Source: Solirubrobacteraceae bacterium (GTDB taxonomy: Bacteria > Actinomycetota > Thermoleophilia > Solirubrobacterales > Solirubrobacteraceae). From it: a stretch of DNA of 6,571 nucleotides. The DNA is taken from assembly GCA_025928415.1 (NCBI GenBank), contig JAICJK010000154.1:1-6571 (forward strand), given 5' to 3'. Made by a program: the position numbers and the translations under genes. Positions within the stretch are counted from its first letter, which is position 1; each line of letters opens with the position of its first letter. Below, piece after piece: positions 1 through 6,511 of the stretch. The notes below the pieces were generated by a model. It worked only from the letters and a program-made list of their open reading frames with translations, ran no database searches and had not been told where the DNA came from.

Positions 1-152
1 CGAGCCCGCCGGCCGGGGCCGCCCCGGAGGCGGCCGCCCCGGTCGGTCGCGCGGCCCGCCGCAAGGCGGCCGGCGATCCGCAGCGCACCCAGGCGATGCC
101 CGCGCTGTCGCCCGACCAGGCCGACGGTCCCGACGCCCCGGAGCGCACGTGA
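1..152 (+). CDS. C-terminal end of an unidentified protein (partial)
   Basis: This frame is open from base 3 to the TGA at 150-152 and encodes the last 49 residues of a gene that begins left of the window. The visible tail is rich in Ala, Pro, Arg and Asp, with no recognisable domain, and looks like a disordered extension. It is accepted as a real gene end for two reasons: its stop codon overlaps the GTG start of the next gene (GTGA, bases 149-152), a common sign of translational coupling in high-GC actinobacteria, and no competing gene fits this stretch. The function cannot be told from this fragment. The two genes are probably co-transcribed. Confidence 0.6.
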   Translation, partial: SPPAGAAPEAAAPVGRAARRKAAGDPQRTQAMPALSPDQADGPDAPERT

Positions 153-1204
153 CCGCGACCGACGGCTTCGAGGTCCTGCGCTTCGACGCGGCGCCGGTCA
201 CGGAGGACGTCGCGGTGGTCGAGCTCGAGGGCCGCTGGCGCCGCGGCGGTCCGGGGCCCGAGCGCCACCCGCGCCTGATCGTCGAGGCGGAGGCCGCCGA
301 GCGCCTGGAGTTGCCGGCGCTGGCGGCGGGCGGCGATGCGGACCGCTGGCATGCGAGCTTCGCCGTCCCCGCGCGCGACGGCGCGAGCTACGCCTTGGGC
401 CTGCGCGGCGTCCGGCTGGACCTCCCGGCGCCCGACGAGCGCGCCGACGGCGAGCGGCTGGTCGCCCTCGCGCGCGAGCTCAACGCCGTCCGGCGGCGGC
501 TCGACGCGGCCACGGACGAGACCGGCGAGCGGCTGGCCGAGGCCGAGCGCAGCGCGGCCGAGCGCGACGCCGCCGCCGAGCAGCGCGTGAGCGCCGCGGA
601 GGAGCGCGCCCGCGCCGCCGAGCAGCGGGCGGGCGAGGCGCAGGAGACCTCCATCCGCCTGCGGACCGAGCTGGAGCAGGCCCGCCAGGCGCAGGCGCTG
701 CGCGACGCGGAGGCGCAGGCCGGCGCCACCGCGTTGCGCGAGTCGCTCGAGAGCGCTCGCGAGGACAACCGCGAGCTGCGGCGCGCGCTCAAGCAGGCCC
801 GCGCCGAGCTCGAGGCGGTGCACCGCGAGCGCGCCCGGCCGGCGCCGCCCGCCGAGCCCGAGCGCCTGCCGGCGGAGGCGCCGACCGCCGTCGCGACGGG
901 CGACCGCGACCGCGCGCCGCTCCCGCAGGCCAACGGCGACGGCGACGCCGCCACCCTCGTCGGCGTCCCGTCCTCCGACGGGCCCGCCGCATCCCTCGGC
1001 GGAACCGCCGCGCCGCACGACGACGACGCCCTCGACAGCGTCCGGGTCATCGGGCGCGAGCGCCGGCGGACGCTCGCCGACGCCGTCCCGCCGACCACGG
1101 CCGAGCTCGACCCGCCGCCCACGGCGCGCTGGATCGCGGTGGGCGCGCTGCTCGCCGTCGCGTTCGTCCTGCTGCTGGTCGTGATCTTCAGCCTCTGGCT
1201 GTGA
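149..1204 (+). CDS. Tail-anchored coiled-coil membrane protein of unknown function
   Basis: I do not recognise a named family for this 351-residue protein. The GTG start at 149 is favoured by a GGAG Shine-Dalgarno motif at 140-143 (5-base spacer) and by the GTGA overlap with the upstream stop. Residues about 6-95 alternate hydrophobic and charged stretches with repeated Leu/Val strands and look like a small beta-rich globular domain. Residues about 100-230 are a long Ala/Glu/Arg helix with repeated AE(E/Q)RA-type units and strong heptad character, so a coiled coil. Residues about 231-325 are a Pro/Ala/Asp-rich, probably disordered linker. Residues 328-351 are a single hydrophobic segment (WIAVGALLAVAFVLLLVV...) ending exactly at the C-terminus, with Arg327 before it. 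This predicts a C-terminally anchored inner-membrane protein with the coiled coil in the cytoplasm. A scaffolding or envelope-organising role is possible but is only inference. It converges on the helicase gene with a 21-base gap. Confidence 0.85.
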   Translation: MTATDGFEVLRFDAAPVTEDVAVVELEGRWRRGGPGPERHPRLIVEAEAAERLELPALAAGGDADRWHASFAVPARDGASYALGLRGVRLDLPAPDERADGERLVALARELNAVRRRLDAATDETGERLAEAERSAAERDAAAEQRVSAAEERARAAEQRAGEAQETSIRLRTELEQARQAQALRDAEAQAGATALRESLESAREDNRELRRALKQARAELEAVHRERARPAPPAEPERLPAEAPTAVATGDRDRAPLPQANGDGDAATLVGVPSSDGPAASLGGTAAPHDDDALDSVRVIGRERRRTLADAVPPTTAELDPPPTARWIAVGALLAVAFVLLLVVIFSLWL

Positions 1205-1225
1205 GCCGGCCCGGCGCCCCGCGCG

Positions 1226-4200
1226 CTACCGCTCGGCCGCCGGGCACGTGATGCGGTAGTCGCACATCGAGCACGCCGTGAAGGACGGCGTCGGCTCGAA
1301 GCCCTGGCCGAGGATCCCGTCGGCGACCTCGTTGACCGTGTCGGCGATCCAGCCGCGGTCGATCTCCTCGGTCGGGACGCGCACCTTCTCGTCGTCGAGG
1401 ACGTAGAGGTAGGCCTGCCGCGAGGACTCGAGCTCCCACGCCTCGCGCGCCGCGACCGCGTAGAGCGAGAGCTGGACGTCGTCGCGGAGCTGGGAGGTCG
1501 TCTTCGGGCGCCCGGTCTTGTAGTCGATGAGCTCGTAGCCGCCGTCGGGCAGGCGGTCGACGCGGTCCACGCGCCCGCGCAGCACGTGGGCGCCCAGCTT
1601 GAACTGGAAGCCCTTCTCCAGCCACACGGGCTCGGCGTCCTCGGCGGCGGCGCGCTCCTGGTAGCGCCGCATCGCGGCGACGGCCTTGCCGTGGAGCTGG
1701 CGCTCCTGGTCGGAGTGCCCGAAGCCGCCGCGCCGCCAGCCCGCGTCGAGCAGCCCCAGCAGCTCGTCGGCCCCGCCGGGGCGCCGCGCGGAGGCCGCCG
1801 TCGCATGGAAGCGCTCGAGCACCTGGTGGACGAGGATCCCGAAGCGCTGGTTGAGCGTCGGCTCGCTCGGGATCCGGAAGACGCGCGCGAACTTGTACTT
1901 CAGCGGGCACGACCGGTAGGTCTCGATGTCCGAGGCGCTCAGCATCAGCCCGTCGCCGCGCTTGGGCAGGAACGGCTCCAGCGAGGGCTCCTCGCGCGCG
2001 GCGATCGCCTGGGCCCGCGCGCGCGTGCCGGCCTCCGCGCCGAGCACGAGCTCGTCGAGCGAGCTCGTCTGGAAGACCTCGCGCTGCTGGCTGGAGGCCG
2101 CCTGCAGCAGGCGGGCGTTGATGTCGGGCAGCGCGTCGGCCACCGACTGGCCCGCGGGGCGCTCCATCAGCGCGGCGAGCTTGACGAGCTCGAGGTAGCG
2201 CGTCACGCCGTGCGTCACGTCCAGGTCCGTGTCGAACCGCAGCTCGCCGAGCCGCGTCCCGACGCGCGAGACGCTCCCGAGCAGCTCGTCGCGCAGCCCC
2301 GTGAACGTCGCGTGCAGCGCCTCGTCGGGCCCGAAGAGCTCCTCCTCGCGGTCCTCCCAGGCCGCGCCGAGCGCCGCGCGGGCCTCCTCCGCGAACGGGG
2401 ACGGCGGCTGCAGCGCGCCGCGGTCGCTGGCCGACGCGTAGGCCAGGACGAGCCCGTCGCGCGCGCGGGTCATCGCGACGTGCAGCACCCGGCGCATGTG
2501 GTCGACGTGCCGGGCCCGGCCGTCGGGGGACGGCGCATCGCGGCCGGCCCGCCCGAGCCCGCGCGGCACGGGCTCGGAGAGCGCCTCGCGCGCCCCCGGC
2601 ATGCGCGAGGACTGGAGCCCGAGGACGAAGACGTGGCGGAACTCGAGGCCGCGGGCGGCGTGCATCGCCAGCACGGCCACGGCGCCCTTGGGCGCCTCGC
2701 GGCCGGCGGCCTCGTCCTCGTCGCGCAGCCCGGCGTCGGCGACGGCGGCCAGGTAGCGGGCGAACTCGCGCGGGGTGGCCTGGGGCGCGCGGCGGGTGTA
2801 GCCGGTCGCCAGCTCCCCCAGGCGCGCGAGCGACACGAGGCGCTCGACGACGTCCGCCTGGGCGGCGAAGAGCTGCTGGCGGCGCAGGCCGAGGCGGTCG
2901 ATCAGGCGGTGGACGAACAGGTCCGGCCGCGAGGTGTCCAGCGCGGCGGAGGCCTGGCGGTGGAGCTTGAGGAAGCCGAGGATGCGCTCGCGGGCCTCGG
3001 GCGGGAGCTGCGGGGACTCCGTGGCGGCGACCAGCGCGCTGACCATGTCGAGCTTGCGGCGCCGCGCGATCTGGATGCAGCGCGCGAGGTCGATCGAGCG
3101 CAGCTCCACGGGCGGGCGCGCGAGCGCGCGCACGGCGGCGCCCGCGTCGGTCGGGTCGGCGAGCAGGCGCAGCCAGGCGAGGACGTCGCGGACCTCGGCG
3201 CGCTGGAAGAACGCGGCGGCGCCGACGAGGCGGTAGGGGACCGCGCGCTCGTCCAGCGCCACGGCCACGGCCTGGCCCTCGTTGCGCACCGAGCGCACGA
3301 GCACGCCGATGTCGGCCGGGGCGACCCCGTCGCGGACGAGCCGCTCGATCTCCGCGGCCACGCTCTGCGCCTGCGCGCGCTCGTTGACGCAGCGCCAGAA
3401 GCGCACGTCGCCCGGGTCGCCCCGGCGGCCCTCGAGCGCCTTGGGCAGGCGGTCGGCGATCGGCTCGGTGACGGCGCCGGCGGCCCGGACCACGCCGTCC
3501 GGGCAGCGGAAGGACCGCTCGAGCGTCACGGTCGCCAGGCCCGGGAAGTCCCGCGGCGCGCGCCGCAGCGCGTCGAAGCCGCCGCCGTCCCCGGGCGCGG
3601 CGCCGTGCTCCGCGACGGCCTGGTCGCCGTCGCCGGCCAGGACGACGTGCCCGTGGTCGGCGCCCAGCAGCGCCAGCAGGGCCACGCCCGCGGGCGTCGC
3701 GTCCTGGAGGTCGTCGACCAGCAGCTCGCGGAAGCGCGCCGCGGTGCGCGCGCGGACGTGCGGCGCGTCGCGCAGCAGCGCGTGGGCCCGCAGGACCAGC
3801 TCGCCGGCGTCGAGCAGGCCGCGCTCGGCGAGCATGCGGTCGTGCGCCGCGAACAGCGCGGCGAACTCGCGCTCGCGCGGCGTCCGCTCGCCGTCGTCCG
3901 GGAGCGCCGCCGCCCACGCCGCGTACTCGGGCGCGCCGACGAGCTCCTCCTTGCAGCGGTCGATCCGGGCGATGACCCGGGCGAGCGTCGCGGCCGGGCG
4001 GCCACCGAGGTCGTGGCAGCGCAGCTCGAGCTCGTCCATGCGCTCGAGCAGGACGGCGAGGCGGTCCGCCGGGGTGGCGGGCACGACGAACGGGTCCAGG
4101 CCCGCCTCCAGCGCCTCCTCCCGCAGCAGCCGCGCGGCGAACGACGCGACCGTGTGCACGGCGAGCTCCGCGAAGCCGCGGGTCCCGAGCACGTCCTCCA

Positions 4201-4420
4201 TCCGGGCGCGCAGCTCGGCCGCGGCGGGCTCGGAGGCCGCCAGCGCGAGGACCGCCTCGGGCGCCGTCGGCGGGTCCCGGTGGGCCGTCAGCCACGCGAA
4301 GCGGGAGACGAGCGTCGCGGTCTTGCCCGCCCCCGCGCCCGCGAGGACCAGCAGCGGGCCGTCGGCGTGCGTGACTGCCCCGCGCTGGGCGGGAGTGAGG
4401 TGGGAGGGGTCCACGGGCAC
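1226..4420 (-). CDS. UvrD/RecB-family ATP-dependent DNA helicase fused to an Fe-S PD-(D/E)XK nuclease (AdnA/AdnB-like)
   Basis: This is a superfamily 1A helicase-nuclease, expected to unwind and resect DNA at double-strand breaks or in related repair. Residues are numbered from the GTG at 4420 (1064 residues, within the usual AdnA/AdnB size). Visible motor motifs: Q-motif LTPAQ (Gln12), Walker A AGAGAGKT (27-34), Walker B LVDDLQD (234-240), motif III GDGDQ (263-267), motif IV ERSFRC (301-306), motif V HAARGLEF (587-594) and motif VI RVLHVAMTRAR (644-654). The C-terminal nuclease from about 827 shows His865, GRVDR with Asp952, LIDYKTG with Asp966 and Lys968, and QLSLY (983-987). Cys838, Cys1050, Cys1053 and Cys1059 form the 4Fe-4S pattern of AddB/AdnAB/Cas4-type nucleases. 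Oddities: the second Walker B acidic residue is Asp rather than the usual Glu, and motif Ia (about 57-74) is degenerate. No AdnA/AdnB partner lies next to it. The frame also opens at an ATG at 4441, but that ATG overlaps the divergent gene's start and has no Shine-Dalgarno; GTGs at 4423, 4420 or 4414 are better. I chose 4420 from the promoter geometry. Stop is TAG at 1228-1226. Confidence 0.93.
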   Translation of the reverse strand: MPVDPSHLTPAQRGAVTHADGPLLVLAGAGAGKTATLVSRFAWLTAHRDPPTAPEAVLALAASEPAAAELRARMEDVLGTRGFAELAVHTVASFAARLLREEALEAGLDPFVVPATPADRLAVLLERMDELELRCHDLGGRPAATLARVIARIDRCKEELVGAPEYAAWAAALPDDGERTPREREFAALFAAHDRMLAERGLLDAGELVLRAHALLRDAPHVRARTAARFRELLVDDLQDATPAGVALLALLGADHGHVVLAGDGDQAVAEHGAAPGDGGGFDALRRAPRDFPGLATVTLERSFRCPDGVVRAAGAVTEPIADRLPKALEGRRGDPGDVRFWRCVNERAQAQSVAAEIERLVRDGVAPADIGVLVRSVRNEGQAVAVALDERAVPYRLVGAAAFFQRAEVRDVLAWLRLLADPTDAGAAVRALARPPVELRSIDLARCIQIARRRKLDMVSALVAATESPQLPPEARERILGFLKLHRQASAALDTSRPDLFVHRLIDRLGLRRQQLFAAQADVVERLVSLARLGELATGYTRRAPQATPREFARYLAAVADAGLRDEDEAAGREAPKGAVAVLAMHAARGLEFRHVFVLGLQSSRMPGAREALSEPVPRGLGRAGRDAPSPDGRARHVDHMRRVLHVAMTRARDGLVLAYASASDRGALQPPSPFAEEARAALGAAWEDREEELFGPDEALHATFTGLRDELLGSVSRVGTRLGELRFDTDLDVTHGVTRYLELVKLAALMERPAGQSVADALPDINARLLQAASSQQREVFQTSSLDELVLGAEAGTRARAQAIAAREEPSLEPFLPKRGDGLMLSASDIETYRSCPLKYKFARVFRIPSEPTLNQRFGILVHQVLERFHATAASARRPGGADELLGLLDAGWRRGGFGHSDQERQLHGKAVAAMRRYQERAAAEDAEPVWLEKGFQFKLGAHVLRGRVDRVDRLPDGGYELIDYKTGRPKTTSQLRDDVQLSLYAVAAREAWELESSRQAYLYVLDDEKVRVPTEEIDRGWIADTVNEVADGILGQGFEPTPSFTACSMCDYRITCPAAER

Positions 4421-4426
4421 CACACC

Positions 4427-4432
4427 TAGTAT
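4427..4432 (+). promoter_or_regulatory. -10 element of the phosphatase-metalloprotease operon (leaderless)
   Basis: TAGTAT matches the TANNNT actinobacterial -10 pattern. Seven bases separate it from the A of the ATG at 4440, so transcription would begin at the start codon itself. No clear -35 hexamer is visible, which is common in high-GC actinobacteria. Because this element overlaps an in-frame ATG at 4431, it argues that 4440, not 4431, is the true start. Confidence 0.6.
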
Positions 4433-4433
4433 G
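4428..4433 (-). promoter_or_regulatory. -10 element of the helicase gene (opposite strand of the same core)
   Basis: On the minus strand bases 4433 to 4428 read CATACT, keeping the critical A at position 2 and T at position 6 of the -10 hexamer. Seven bases further, at 4420, is a GTG in the helicase frame, mirroring the spacing on the other strand. The match is weaker than the plus-strand one because the first T is missing. An alternative is a start at 4414 with AGGTG (4427-4423) acting as a Shine-Dalgarno. Confidence 0.45.
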
Positions 4434-4439
4434 TCTCGC

Positions 4440-5285
4440 ATGCCCGTGACCGCGCCCGCGCTGGCCTATGACTGGCTCGGCGCGTCGCGGCGGGCGACCG
4501 AGGCGCTGCGCGGCGTCCTGTCCGCGCATCCGACGACCCGCGAGCGCGTGATCGAGACCGGGGAGCGCGGGGAGGGCGGTGACCTCACGCTCGTCATCGA
4601 CCGCGCCGCGGAGGACGCGATCTTCACCGAGCTCGAGGCGCTGCACGAGGCCGGCGCCCGCTTCACCGCCGTCTCGGAGGAGCGCGGCACCGTGAGCTTC
4701 GGCGGCACCGACGTGCTGGTCTGCATCGACCCGCTCGACGGCTCGCTGAACGCCAAGCGCGGCCTCGGCCACCACGCCGTCTCGATCGCGGTCGCCGACG
4801 GTCCGACGATGGCCGACGTCGCCTTCGCCTTCGTCCACGACTTCGGCCCCGGCGAGGAGTGGCGGGCCGAGCGCGGCGGCGGCGCGTTCCTCGACGACGT
4901 GCGGATCGACGACCCGCCGGGGGAGCGCCGCAAGCGCGACGGGCGCCTCGAGCTGGTCGCCCTCGAGCAGACCGACCCGCGGCACCTCGCGCGCGTCGTC
5001 GAGCCGCTGGGGCACCAGGCCGCGCGCATCCGCGCCCTCGGCTCGATGGCCGTCGCGCTGTGCCAGGTGGCCGCCACCCGCGTCGACGCCATGGCCTCGC
5101 TGTGGCGCACGCGCGCCGTGGACGTCGCCGCCGCGCAGCTCGTCGTGCGCGAGAGCGGCGGCGTCGTCGCCTTCGGCGGCTGCGCGGAGCCGCTCGGCGC
5201 GCCGCTCGACCTCGAGCCGCGCGCCCCGGTCGTCGCCGCGCGGACGCAGGCGACGCTCGACTCGCTGATGGAGATCGTCACATGA
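4440..5285 (+). CDS. Inositol monophosphatase family phosphatase
   Basis: This 281-residue protein has the usual length for the Mg-dependent inositol-monophosphatase/SuhB/FBPase-like superfamily, cytoplasmic enzymes that remove phosphate from sugar or inositol phosphates. Metal-site motifs are in order: Asp54 in GDLTLVID, Glu80-Glu81 in AVSEE, DPLDGS at 97-102 (Asp97, Asp100), GS at 201-202, and VDVAAAQLVVRESGG at 227-241 with Asp228 as the third metal aspartate. Deviations from the textbook motif are Ser for Thr in DPLDGS and Val-Asp...Ala for Trp-Asp...Gly in the last motif. The substrate therefore cannot be assigned; inositol-1-phosphate, fructose-1,6-bisphosphate, histidinol phosphate or PAP are all possible. 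The ATG at 4440 is chosen because TAGTAT lies 7 bases upstream (leaderless); the in-frame ATG at 4431 would overlap that -10. The stop overlaps the next gene's ATG by 4 bases. Confidence 0.9.
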   Translation: MPVTAPALAYDWLGASRRATEALRGVLSAHPTTRERVIETGERGEGGDLTLVIDRAAEDAIFTELEALHEAGARFTAVSEERGTVSFGGTDVLVCIDPLDGSLNAKRGLGHHAVSIAVADGPTMADVAFAFVHDFGPGEEWRAERGGGAFLDDVRIDDPPGERRKRDGRLELVALEQTDPRHLARVVEPLGHQAARIRALGSMAVALCQVAATRVDAMASLWRTRAVDVAAAQLVVRESGGVVAFGGCAEPLGAPLDLEPRAPVVAARTQATLDSLMEIVT

Positions 5286-6343
5286 TCGACCGCGCCATCG
5301 CCGGGCGCGTGGCCGCCGCCGTGGGCGGCGGCCCGGGCAATGAAGCCCCGCTGCCGGTCGACCTCGGCGCGCTGGTGGCCCGCAGCGAGGAGCTCGTGGT
5401 CGCCTACACCGGGCTGCGCCCGGCCGGCAGCCTGCCCGCCCCCGAGGAGATCGGGCGCGCCGAGTGGCGGGAGGCGAACATCGCGTCGATGGCCGCGCTG
5501 CTCGAGCCCGTCGCGGACCGCCTGGCGGGCCGGGGCGGCGCGCTGGGCGGCGCCCTGCGCGCGACCACCGGCCTGATCGCCGGCGCGGAGGCCGGCGCGC
5601 TGGTGGGCTATCTCGGCGGGCGCGTGATGGGGCAGTGGGACATCCGGCTCACCGAGCCCGCCGTTCCGCCGCGGCTGCTGTTCGTGGCGCCCAACCTGCA
5701 TCACGCCGCCGCCGAGCTGAAGGCCGACCCCGCGCAGCTCGTGGCCTGGGTCTGCGTCCACGAGGTCACCCATGCCGTGCAGTTCACGGGCGTCCCGTGG
5801 CTGCGCGAGCACCTCGCCAGTCTCCTCGGCGAGCTCCTGGCCACCCTCGACGTCCAGCTCGACCCCGCGGCGGTCCTGCGCCTGCCCTCCCGCGACGACC
5901 TGCGCGCGCTCGCCGATGCGGTGCGCTCCGGGTCGCTGGTGACGCTCGTCGCCGGTGAGGGCCGCGCCGCGCTGCTGGACAGCGTCCAGGCCACCATGGC
6001 GCTGGTCGAGGGCCACGCCGAGCACGTGATGGACGCCGCGGGCGCGGAGATCGTCGGCGACCTCGGGGCGCTGCGCGCCGGGCTGGACCGCCGCCGCCGC
6101 GAGCGCCCGCCGGTGGTCGCCTGGATCGAGCGCATCATCGGCCTCGAGCTCAAGCTGCGCCAGTACCAGGACGGCAAGGCGTTCTGCGACGCCGTCGTCG
6201 CGCAGGGCGGCCCGGACGCCCTGCACCGCGCCTTCGCCGCGCCCGAGTCGCTCCCCACCCTCCCCGAGCTCGCCGACCCCGCGGCCTGGCTGCGCCGAAC
6301 CTCGCCAGACCTCCTGCCCGAGCTCCCCGCAGACGCCGCCTGA
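5282..6343 (+). CDS. Zinc-dependent metalloprotease, zincin_2 / DUF2342 family
   Basis: This 353-residue protein belongs to the actinobacterial zincin_2 (DUF2342) family, some subgroups of which have been described as coenzyme-F420-biosynthesis associated. Their substrates are unknown to me. The zinc-binding HEVTH motif is at residues 160-164 (His160, Glu161, His164) inside VCVHEVTHAVQF. The downstream VEGHAEHVMD (242-251) probably supplies a further ligand. Other family-typical segments are the Gly/Ala-rich GAEAGALVGYLGGRVMGQWD (101-120) and KLRQYQDGKAFCDAVV (291-306). No signal peptide is visible and the Gly/Ala stretch is only weakly hydrophobic, so a cytoplasmic location is most likely. 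The ATG at 5282 overlaps the phosphatase stop (ATGA) and has GGAG at 5270-5273 with an 8-base spacer, indicating translational coupling. A terminator-like hairpin follows 15 bases after the stop. In mycobacteria a relative of this gene lies next to tilS; no such neighbour falls inside this window. Confidence 0.9.
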   Translation: MIDRAIAGRVAAAVGGGPGNEAPLPVDLGALVARSEELVVAYTGLRPAGSLPAPEEIGRAEWREANIASMAALLEPVADRLAGRGGALGGALRATTGLIAGAEAGALVGYLGGRVMGQWDIRLTEPAVPPRLLFVAPNLHHAAAELKADPAQLVAWVCVHEVTHAVQFTGVPWLREHLASLLGELLATLDVQLDPAAVLRLPSRDDLRALADAVRSGSLVTLVAGEGRAALLDSVQATMALVEGHAEHVMDAAGAEIVGDLGALRAGLDRRRRERPPVVAWIERIIGLELKLRQYQDGKAFCDAVVAQGGPDALHRAFAAPESLPTLPELADPAAWLRRTSPDLLPELPADAA

Positions 6344-6358
6344 GCGAGGGCCGCCCGC

Positions 6359-6393
6359 GCCGAGGGGCAAGCCTCGAGCCCCCGCCCCTCGGC
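6359..6393 (+). terminator. Stem-loop terminator candidate after the metalloprotease gene
   Basis: A perfect 10-bp GC-rich stem pairs GCCGAGGGGC (6359-6368) with GCCCCTCGGC (6384-6393) around a 15-base loop that itself contains the palindrome CTCGAG. It begins 15 bases after the metalloprotease stop. There is no T-run after it, as is usual for hairpin terminators in very GC-rich actinobacteria, so it may act as a U-tract-less terminator or only protect the mRNA 3' end. Confidence 0.55.
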
Positions 6394-6457
6394 CCCTGCC
6401 ACCACGCCGGACGAAGACGGCTCTGCCCGCCCTGCCGGCACGCCGGACGAAGACGGC
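6394..6457. repeat. Two direct copies of a 28-base intergenic repeat
   Basis: Bases 6394-6421 and 6430-6457 match at 26 of 28 positions (differences only at 6401/6437 and 6402/6438), giving a 36-base period with an 8-base gap. The shared core is CACGCCGGACGAAGACGGC. Each copy contains GCCG and CGGC separated by the 8-base GACGAAGA, so each could form a small 4-bp hairpin. The second copy also forms the left arm of a larger hairpin at 6446-6476. The two copies look like a local duplication; function is unknown. Confidence 0.8.
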
Positions 6458-6476
6458 CCCCCGGGCCGGATTCGTC
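6446..6476. repeat. Imperfect inverted repeat with a tandem G-A mismatch
   Basis: GACGAA (6446-6451) pairs with TTCGTC (6471-6476) and CGGCCC (6454-6459) pairs with GGGCCG (6463-6468) across a CCC loop. The only interruption in this 14-position helix is GA opposite GA (6452-6453 and 6469-6470). The outer arm is also present in the first repeat copy at 6410-6415, so an alternative longer-range pairing is possible. It may be a second terminator-like element or an RNA structure, if it is transcribed. Confidence 0.5.
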
Positions 6477-6480
6477 GCAG

Positions 6481-6504
6481 CACATGAGCCGCCAGGCGAA
6501 TGTG
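6481..6504. repeat. Short inverted repeat CACAT...ATGTG
   Basis: CACAT (6481-6485) and ATGTG (6500-6504) form 5 bp, GCC (6488-6490) and GGC (6495-6497) form 3 bp around a GCCA loop, and GA again faces GA between the two (6486-6487 and 6498-6499). It lies 4 bases after the previous hairpin and just upstream of the LexA-box pair, so it could be a protein-binding dyad of the downstream promoter. Evidence is symmetry only. Confidence 0.35.
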
Positions 6505-6511
6505 CCGTAAC

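Larger units (their letters stand above)
4408..4451. promoter_or_regulatory. Symmetric divergent promoter between helicase and phosphatase genes
   Basis: The AT-richer core of this GC-rich region is 4427-4433. It is flanked by a perfect 8-base inverted repeat, CACGGGCA (4412-4419) and TGCCCGTG (4441-4448), which extends to GGT/ACC with one extra base on the left. The dyad centre is base 4430. The plus-strand ATG at 4440 and the minus-strand GTG at 4420 lie at equal distances from that centre, and both genes then read CCC GTG, so both proteins begin Met-Pro-Val. Neither start has a Shine-Dalgarno motif. The arrangement fits two back-to-back leaderless promoters. The inverted repeat may also be an operator, but this is inference. 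Confidence 0.6.

Noticed and set aside
1205..1225. Shared terminator between the convergent genes
   Set aside because: The 21-base gap has a GCCGG/CCGGC repeat at 1205-1215 but only one base between arms, too little for a hairpin loop, and no T-run on either strand.
1586..4429. A 947-codon plus-strand open frame antisense to the helicase gene
   Set aside because: It is a shadow of the helicase in very GC-rich DNA: the protein is dominated by Ala, Arg, Gly and Glu with no motif, while the minus strand shows a full set of helicase and nuclease motifs in order.
4431..4433. In-frame ATG at 4431 as the phosphatase start
   Set aside because: It lies within the TAGTAT -10 element and has no Shine-Dalgarno; a leaderless start at 4440 explains the spacing.
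4439..4441. ATG at 4441 (minus) as the helicase start
   Set aside because: It overlaps the divergent ATG through a CATG palindrome, has no Shine-Dalgarno, and would place the candidate -10 inside the coding region; GTG codons at 4423, 4420 or 4414 fit better.
1188..5015. A 1275-codon minus-strand frame running through the helicase, the divergent promoter and the phosphatase
   Set aside because: Low-complexity Arg/Ala/Pro translation with no domain, crossing two well-supported genes and their promoter.
6394..6457. CRISPR-like repeat pair
   Set aside because: Only two copies, with an 8-base gap, far shorter than any spacer, and no cas gene nearby.
6446..6504. Kink-turn motif from the tandem G-A pairs
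   Set aside because: A kink-turn needs a bulge of about three unpaired bases beside the G-A pairs; both helices here have symmetric 2x2 mismatches without it.
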